From positions 62,001-126,000 of the forward strand of contig NZ_JACHLU010000012.1 in NCBI RefSeq assembly GCF_014204625.1: a stretch of DNA of 64,000 bases, given 5' to 3'. The DNA comes from Gillisella vitis (GTDB lineage Bacteria; Pseudomonadota; Alphaproteobacteria; Rhizobiales; Rhizobiaceae). Numbering within the stretch: position 1 is the first letter of the stretch; each line of letters begins with the position of its first letter. The notes beneath the pieces were generated by a model. The model ran no database searches and was not told where the DNA came from. It saw nothing but the letters and a program-made list of their open reading frames with translations. This document shows, in pieces, positions 58,527 through 64,000 of this stretch. The translations under genes and the position numbers were made by a program.

Positions 58527-60200
58527 TCAATTGCCCAAAATACCGGGCAGGCGCAGGCCTTTTTCCCTGGCGCAATCAAGTGCCACGTCATAGCCCGCAT
58601 CGGCGTGGCGCATCACGCCGGTGGCCGGATCGTTCCACAGCACCCGCTCCAGCCGCCGTGCAGCATCATCTGTGCCGTCAGCGCAGATCACCATGCCGGA
58701 ATGCTGGCTAAAGCCCATGCCGACACCCCCACCATGGTGCAGCGACACCCATGTGGCACCGGAGGCGCAGTTCAGCAGCGCGTTCAAAAGCGGCCAGTCG
58801 GAGACCGCATCCGAGCCATCTTTCATCGCCTCAGTCTCGCGGTTGGGCGAGGCAACCGAGCCAGAATCCAGATGGTCACGGCCAATCACCACCGGGGCTT
58901 TCAGCTCGCCATTGCGGACCATTTCGTTAAACGCCAGACCCAGCTTGTGACGATCGCCAAGACCCACCCAGCAAATGCGGGCGGGCAGGCCCTGAAAGGC
59001 AATGCGCTCGCGGGCCATATCCAGCCAATTGTGCAGGTGCTTGTTATCGGGCAACAACTCTTTCACCTTGGCGTCGGTCTTGTAAATATCCTCCGGATCA
59101 CCCGAAAGGGCGGCCCAACGGAACGGACCAATGCCCCGGCAAAACAGCGGGCGGATATAGGCAGGCACAAAACCGGGGAAGGCAAAGGCGTTTTCCAGCC
59201 CTTCTTCCTTGGCGACTTGCCGGATATTGTTGCCGTAATCCAGTGTTGGAACGCCCATGTTCCAGAAATCGACCATGGCGGCGACATGCACTTTCATGGA
59301 GGCGCGCGCAGCCGCTTCCACCGCTTTCGGATCACTCTCCTGCTTGGCGCGCCACTCGGCAACGGTCCAGCCGGAGGGCAGATAGCCATTGATCGGATCG
59401 TGCGCCGAGGTCTGGTCGGTGACGATATCGGGGCGGATACCGCGCTTCACCAGTTCCGGGAAAATATCGGCAGCATTGCCGATCAGGCCCACGGATTTGG
59501 CTTCGCCTGCCTTGGTCCATTGGTCAATGAGTGCCAGCGCTTCATCCAATGTATGGGCCTTGGCATCGACATAACGGGTGCGAAGGCGGAAATCCACGCG
59601 GGTTTCATCGCATTCCACCGCAAGGCAGCAGGCCCCGGCCATCACAGCCGCCAGCGGCTGTGCGCCACCCATGCCGCCGAGGCCGCCTGTCAGTATCCAC
59701 TTCCCTTTGAGATTGCCATTATAGTGCTGGCGACCGGCTTCCACGAAGGTTTCATAGGTGCCCTGCACAATGCCTTGGGTGCCGATATAGATCCACGAGC
59801 CTGCGGTCATCTGGCCATACATGGCCAGTCCCTTCTTATCCAGCTCGTTGAAATGATCCCATGTGGCCCAATGGGGGACGAGGTTGGAATTGGCAATCAG
59901 CACCCGTGGCGCATCTTTATGGGTGCGGAACACGCCCACGGGCTTGCCCGATTGGACAATCAGGGTCTCTTCTTCGGTCAGGGTTTTCAGCGTCGCAACA
60001 ATCCGGTCAAAATCCTCCCAGGTGCGGGCGGCGCGGCCAATGCCGCCATACACCACCAGCTCATGCGGCCGCTCGGCCACGTCGGGGTCGAGGTTGTTCA
60101 TCAACATGCGCAAAGGCGCTTCGGTCATCCAGCTTTTGGCAGAAAGCTCCGTGCCGGTTGCGGCCCGCACATCGCGGATATTATGGCGTGGGTTGGTCAT
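58527..60200 (-). CDS. hutU: Urocanate hydratase
   Basis: 557 residues, full length. NAD-binding and family motifs include [38 protein letters not shown] and the C-terminal [25 protein letters not shown]. It converts urocanate to imidazolone propionate. ATG at 60200 ([11 protein letters not shown]) follows a GGGGG element; ATG at 60206 is also in frame and would overlap hutG slightly. Confidence 0.97.
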   Translation of the reverse strand: MTNPRHNIRDVRAATGTELSAKSWMTEAPLRMLMNNLDPDVAERPHELVVYGGIGRAARTWEDFDRIVATLKTLTEEETLIVQSGKPVGVFRTHKDAPRVLIANSNLVPHWATWDHFNELDKKGLAMYGQMTAGSWIYIGTQGIVQGTYETFVEAGRQHYNGNLKGKWILTGGLGGMGGAQPLAAVMAGACCLAVECDETRVDFRLRTRYVDAKAHTLDEALALIDQWTKAGEAKSVGLIGNAADIFPELVKRGIRPDIVTDQTSAHDPINGYLPSGWTVAEWRAKQESDPKAVEAAARASMKVHVAAMVDFWNMGVPTLDYGNNIRQVAKEEGLENAFAFPGFVPAYIRPLFCRGIGPFRWAALSGDPEDIYKTDAKVKELLPDNKHLHNWLDMARERIAFQGLPARICWVGLGDRHKLGLAFNEMVRNGELKAPVVIGRDHLDSGSVASPNRETEAMKDGSDAVSDWPLLNALLNCASGATWVSLHHGGGVGMGFSQHSGMVICADGTDDAARRLERVLWNDPATGVMRHADAGYDVALDCAREKGLRLPGILGN

Positions 60201-60202
60201 GA

Positions 60203-61018
60203 TCATTCCCCCTTCTTTTGTTTCAGTTGCAGCGCGATGTGTTCAATCCGCTCCAGAATGGCTTTGAGATGAATGCGCAAGCGGTCTGCCTTTTCCGCAT
60301 CATAGGCAAAGGGCGGCGCTTCACTGGCGAGGTGTGAGCCTTGGGCCAGCTCCATCTGAATGGCGTGAATGCCCGTGTCTGGCTTGCCGTAATTGCGGGT
60401 GGTCCAGCCGCCTTTGAAGCGACCGTTGAGGATGGATGTGTAACCTTCGGCCGTTGCGGCAATCTCCGCTGTGGCCGCTTCAATGGCCGGGTCGCAGGTG
60501 CGCCCCATATCGGTGCCGATGTTGAAGTCCGGCAGGCGGCCTTCAAACAGGAATGGAATATTTCCCCGGATCGAGTGGCAATCGTACAGAACCGCTACCC
60601 CATGAATGGCTTTGACGCGCTCGATCTCAGCCAAAAGGGCGGCGTGATAGGGGGCGTGAAAGGCGCTCAAACGCTCAGTGATATCGGCGTCTGTGGGTTC
60701 TTGCCCTTCCTTCCAGATCGATGTGCCATCGAAATCTGTGTCTGGAATAAGCCCGGTGGTGTTCTGACCGGGATAAAGGCTCACCCCCGTCGGATCACGA
60801 TTGGCGTCAAGCACATAACGATGGAAGGTGGCCCGGACCGTGGTGACGTTTGGCAACAGGCCATCGTACAGATGGTGGATGTGCCAATCGGTATCGGCCA
60901 GCAATTTGCCATTGTCGTTGAGGCGATCCCAGATGGCCGGTGGCACATCGGTTCCGGTGTGCGGGAAAGCGAGGATGACGGGTGAGGTGCCTTGGGTGAT
61001 TTCGAAAATATTGGACAT
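60203..61018 (-). CDS. hutG: N-formylglutamate deformylase
   Basis: 271 residues: [32 protein letters not shown] and [25 protein letters not shown] give the FGase zinc-enzyme signature. It hydrolyses N-formylglutamate to glutamate and formate, the last step of the five-step histidine route that needs HutF. Its ATG directly follows the hutH stop. Confidence 0.95.
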   Translation of the reverse strand: MSNIFEITQGTSPVILAFPHTGTDVPPAIWDRLNDNGKLLADTDWHIHHLYDGLLPNVTTVRATFHRYVLDANRDPTGVSLYPGQNTTGLIPDTDFDGTSIWKEGQEPTDADITERLSAFHAPYHAALLAEIERVKAIHGVAVLYDCHSIRGNIPFLFEGRLPDFNIGTDMGRTCDPAIEAATAEIAATAEGYTSILNGRFKGGWTTRNYGKPDTGIHAIQMELAQGSHLASEAPPFAYDAEKADRLRIHLKAILERIEHIALQLKQKKGE

Positions 61019-62557
61019 TTAAAACCCCTCCAATCCCGGCAAAATCCCAGCCGTAACACTGTCCACCAAAGCCCCGTCAGCCACCAAAGCGCTGGCTGCC
61101 GCCAAATCCGGTGCCATAAATCGATCGACCTCAAGCGTCGGCACCACAGTGCGCAAGGTTGAAATCGCCTTTTGCAGCTCCGGGCTGGTGGTCAGGGGTG
61201 CGCGAAACTCCACGCCTTGGGCGGCAGTGAGAGCCTCAATGCCAATGATGCCAAACAGGTTTTCGGTCATTTGCAACAGCCGCCGCGCACCGTGGCAGGC
61301 CATGGACACATGGTCTTCCTGATTGGCAGAAGTAGGCGTTGAATCGACGGAGGCCGGATGGGCCATCTGCTTGTTTTCGCTCATCAGCGCGGCAGAGGTG
61401 ACTTCGGCAATCATCAGGCCGGAATTGAGGCCCGGCTTTTTCGCCAAAAACGCTGGCAAGCCATAAGATAGGGCCGGATCGACCAAAAGCGCGATGCGTC
61501 TTTGCGAAATGGCTCCGATTTCGCAGACTGCAATGGCAATCTGATCGGCAGCAAAAGCCACCGGCTCGGCATGGAAGTTGCCGCCAGACACCACGCTGTC
61601 ATCGGAGAGCACCAGCGGATTATCGGTCACGGCGTTTGCCTCGATTTCCAAGGTGCGGGCGGTCATCCGCAGCAGATCAAGGCAGGCTCCATCCACCTGC
61701 GGCTGGCAGCGAATGCAATAAGGGTCTTGCACACGCTCATCACCATCCAGATGGCTCTGGCGAATGACGGAACCTTCCAGCAAGGCCCGCAAGCTGGCGG
61801 CCGTATCAATCTGGCCCTTGTGGCCGCGCAATGTGTGTATATCTGCCGTAAACGGTGCCGACGACCCCATGGCGGCGTCAGTCGACATAGCCCCGGTGAT
61901 CAATGCCGCTTGGGCGGCGCGATGGGCGCGGAAAAGGCCTGCCAAGGCCAAAGCGGTGGAGGCTTGCGTGCCATTGATCAGCGCCAAGCCTTCTTTTGCG
62001 GCCAAAATTACGGGCTGAAGACCTGCGCGTTCCAGCGCAATTTTGCCCGGTAATTTTTCGCCCTGATAAAAAGCTTCGGCCTCGCCCATCATCACCGCCG
62101 CCATATGGGCCAGCGGCGCGAGATCGCCCGATGCACCCACGGACCCCTTTTCCGGGATCAGCGGAATGACGCCCCGCTCCAGCATGGCTTCAATCAACCG
62201 CACCAGCTCGAGCCGCACGCCCGAAGCGCCACGGCCCAGCGAAATCAGCTTGAGCGACAGGATCAGCCGCACAATATTCTCAGCCAGTGGTGCGCCAACG
62301 CCGCAGCAATGGGAGAGAATGAGATTGCGCTGAAGCGTGGCTGTATCAGCGGCATCAATCTTGATGGAGGCCAATTTGCCAAAGCCGGTGTTGACGCCGT
62401 AAACCGGCTCATTGCCCGCAGCAATGGCGGCAATGCGGGCGGCTGCCCGCTCAATGCCTGCATCAAAGTTACGATCCAGCACGGCGGGTTCACTATTCCA
62501 GTAGATTTTCGCCAGATCGACCAGCGGCACGGTGCCGGGGTGAAGGGTAATGGTCAT
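61019..62557 (-). CDS. hutH: Histidine ammonia-lyase
   Basis: 512 residues from [20 protein letters not shown]. The autocatalytic MIO cofactor forms from Ala-Ser-Gly in [28 protein letters not shown] and [15 protein letters not shown] complete the active site. It deaminates histidine to urocanate. The ATG overlaps the hutI stop (ATGA). A 15-residue longer frame is not supported. Confidence 0.97.
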   Translation of the reverse strand: MTITLHPGTVPLVDLAKIYWNSEPAVLDRNFDAGIERAAARIAAIAAGNEPVYGVNTGFGKLASIKIDAADTATLQRNLILSHCCGVGAPLAENIVRLILSLKLISLGRGASGVRLELVRLIEAMLERGVIPLIPEKGSVGASGDLAPLAHMAAVMMGEAEAFYQGEKLPGKIALERAGLQPVILAAKEGLALINGTQASTALALAGLFRAHRAAQAALITGAMSTDAAMGSSAPFTADIHTLRGHKGQIDTAASLRALLEGSVIRQSHLDGDERVQDPYCIRCQPQVDGACLDLLRMTARTLEIEANAVTDNPLVLSDDSVVSGGNFHAEPVAFAADQIAIAVCEIGAISQRRIALLVDPALSYGLPAFLAKKPGLNSGLMIAEVTSAALMSENKQMAHPASVDSTPTSANQEDHVSMACHGARRLLQMTENLFGIIGIEALTAAQGVEFRAPLTTSPELQKAISTLRTVVPTLEVDRFMAPDLAAASALVADGALVDSVTAGILPGLEGF

Positions 62558-63801
62558 AGGGCCCCCTTGTTGGAAGGTGTTATGGTGTCCTGACCGCGCC
62601 ATACCCGCGCATGAAGCGGGTTAAAGCCCATGCGGTAGACAAGCTCGGACAATTCAGAAATATTCCAGATGGCAAGGTCTGCCGCTTTTCCGGCCTCCAG
62701 CGTGCCAATCTCATCCAGCCGACCGAGTGCGCGGGCGGCCTCGCGGGTCACACCCGCGATGCATTCTTCCACGGTCATGCCAAACAGGGTGGCTCCCATA
62801 TTCATGGTCAGCAGCAGCGAGGTCAGCGGTGAGGTGCCGGGGTTGTTGTCGGTGGCCAGCGCCATTTTGGTGCCGTGCTGGCGGAACAGGTCAATCGGCG
62901 GCTTCTTCGTTTCGCGGATAAAGTAGAAAGCACCCGGCAGCAGCACCGCAACCGTGCCTGCCTTGGCCATGGCATCGGCACCTGCCGCGTCGGTATATTC
63001 CAGATGGTCAGCCGAGAGCGCGTTATAGCTGGCAGCAAGCGCTGCACCCGACAGATTGGAAAGCTGATCTGCATGGAGTTTCACCGGCAGGCCCAGCGCC
63101 TTGGCTGCATCAAACACGAGACGCATTTCATCAGTCGAAAAGGCAATGCCCTCGCAAAACCCGTCCACGGCATCCACCAGATACTCGGCATTCGCGGCAG
63201 TCAAACCGGGAAGCACAACATCGCGGATAAAATCACCATTGCGGCCTTTGTAATCTGCGGGTGTGGCATGAGCGCCGAGATAGGTGGTGGTGATGGAAAC
63301 GGCGCGTTCGCTACTGAGCTTTCTTGCAGCGCGGAGCATTTTCAGCTCATCGTCTACCGTCAGCCCGTAGCCGGATTTGACTTCAATGGTGGTTACGCCT
63401 TCGGCCATCAAAGCATCCAGACGCGGCAGGCTTTCGCGCAGCAAATCCGCTTCGCTGGCAGCGCGCACCTTGGAGACAGACGAGACAATACCGCCGCCTG
63501 CGCGGGCGATTTCTTCATAACTGGCACCTGCCAGCCGCATTTCAAATTCATGGGCGCGGTTGCCCGCATGGACCAGATGGGTGTGGCAATCGATCAGGCC
63601 GGGAGTGATCCAGCGCCCCTCGCAATCGGTGATTTCTGCCGAGTTCAGCAGGCTGATCGGCAACTCCGTCATCGGGCCAGCGTAAACAATCTGCCCCTCA
63701 CGCACCATCAGCGCGGCATCTTCAATCATGCCGAGGCCGGGGAGTTGCGGATTGAGCGTTGCCAACCGCGCATTGGTGAAAATGCGATCCCGATATGTCA
63801 T
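62554..63801 (-). CDS. hutI: Imidazolonepropionase
   Basis: 415 residues of amidohydrolase fold. Metal ligands are in [50 protein letters not shown] and [11 protein letters not shown] are all present. It opens imidazolone propionate to formimino-glutamate. First gene of the hutIHGUD operon. Confidence 0.97.
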   Translation of the reverse strand: MTYRDRIFTNARLATLNPQLPGLGMIEDAALMVREGQIVYAGPMTELPISLLNSAEITDCEGRWITPGLIDCHTHLVHAGNRAHEFEMRLAGASYEEIARAGGGIVSSVSKVRAASEADLLRESLPRLDALMAEGVTTIEVKSGYGLTVDDELKMLRAARKLSSERAVSITTTYLGAHATPADYKGRNGDFIRDVVLPGLTAANAEYLVDAVDGFCEGIAFSTDEMRLVFDAAKALGLPVKLHADQLSNLSGAALAASYNALSADHLEYTDAAGADAMAKAGTVAVLLPGAFYFIRETKKPPIDLFRQHGTKMALATDNNPGTSPLTSLLLTMNMGATLFGMTVEECIAGVTREAARALGRLDEIGTLEAGKAADLAIWNISELSELVYRMGFNPLHARVWRGQDTITPSNKGAL

Positions 63802-63858
63802 GCTGATCCCTTGTTATTGTGGTTCAGGCGACATTGCGCCCGTCCGATTTTCCTATTA

Positions 63859-63868
63859 TGTATATACT
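63859..63868. promoter_or_regulatory. HutC-type operator candidate between hutI and hutF
   Basis: The sequence TATTATGTATATACTTAA contains the near-palindrome TGTATATAC(T), like the GTATATAC core bound by HutC (GntR family) in Pseudomonas and Brucella. It lies in the 109-bp divergent promoter region. hutC itself is not in the window. Urocanate would be the inducer. Confidence 0.6.
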
Positions 63869-63910
63869 TAATGAACCAAGGCGCAAGTCGAAAAATGAGA
63901 GGGGAAAGCC

Positions 63911-64000
63911 ATGGCGACACTCCATGCAAAACAGGCGCTGCTAACGGACGGCTGGGCAAAGGATGTGCGGCTGACGCTGAAGGGGCGCTCCATTTCAGCG
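63911..64000 (+). CDS. hutF: Formimidoylglutamate deiminase, 5' part only
   Basis: Only 30 codons are inside the window: MATLHAKQALLTDGWAKDVRL and on. This matches the N-terminus of rhizobial HutF, which turns formimino-glutamate into N-formylglutamate for HutG. GAGAGGGGAAAG lies just upstream. It runs out of the window on the right. Assignment rests on this short stretch and on the hut context. Confidence 0.8.
   Translation, partial: MATLHAKQALLTDGWAKDVRLTLKGRSISA

Noticed and set aside
58515..60272. 585-codon ORF antisense to hutU
   Set aside because: Same reason: it lies wholly opposite a full-length conserved gene and shows no family motif.

Overview
This window is a chromosomal stretch of an alphaproteobacterium of the order Rhizobiales, most likely Rhizobiaceae (Agrobacterium/Allorhizobium/Rhizobium type). 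The basis is protein similarity as I recognise it (CenR/OtpR-type regulator next to a cyclic-nucleotide-binding protein, a second RpoH-type sigma factor, glnK-amtB, hut genes including hutF and hutD), the gene order rplU-rpmA-GNAT-GNAT-obg-proB-proA-nadD-rsfS-rlmH, and rhizobial-style palindromic intergenic repeats. No species name can be given from sequence alone.

Region 1-31.2 kb is mostly core genome. It holds an RbbA/YhhJ-type ABC exporter (5' end cut by the window), leuC, an aldo/keto reductase, a Tat-exported PhoX-family phosphatase broken by a one-base frameshift in a run of six G, an L,D-transpeptidase-like protein, cenR plus a cNMP-binding partner, xthA, lolA, ftsK, the glnK-amtB operon with a good sigma-54 promoter candidate, tesB, a UbiH-type monooxygenase, rpoH2, an M48 lipoprotein protease, thiBPQ under a TPP riboswitch, a SbmA/BacA-type ABC protein with degenerate nucleotide-binding motifs, an Uup-type ABC-F protein, thiamine pyrophosphokinase, rpsU and two small basic or SH3-like proteins. 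The 19.4-19.8 kb intergenic region carries four palindromic elements in a row, one of them flanked by 12-bp direct repeats.

Region 31.5-48.8 kb is a defence island. Its left side has the 3' remnant of an IS110-family transposase and a copy of a 45-bp palindromic repeat; its right side is next to a tRNA-Ser(CGA) gene, whose 3' end faces the island. On the + strand it carries a complete Zorya type I system (zorA, zorB, zorC, zorD). On the - strand, read toward zorD, lies a five-gene module: an Mrr-like endonuclease with an N-terminal reader-like domain, a YeeA/MmeI-like DNA methyltransferase, an SF2 helicase, a GIY-YIG (T5orf172-type) nuclease and a UvrD-like SF1 helicase. The last four are tightly packed, like Bacillus subtilis yeeA-yeeB-yeeC with additions. 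The stop codons of zorD and the SF1 helicase share one TTAA. The methyltransferase has a visibly AT-rich specificity region inside GC-rich flanks. No integrase is present.

Region 49-64 kb returns to core genome: tRNA-Ser, rplU-rpmA, two tandem GNAT acetyltransferases, an endonuclease/exonuclease/phosphatase-family protein, obg-proB-proA-nadD-rsfS-rlmH, then the histidine-utilisation cluster hutI-hutH-hutG-hutU-hutD on the - strand and the start of hutF divergently on the + strand, with a HutC-type operator between hutI and hutF. No CRISPR array, rRNA or complete insertion sequence was seen.
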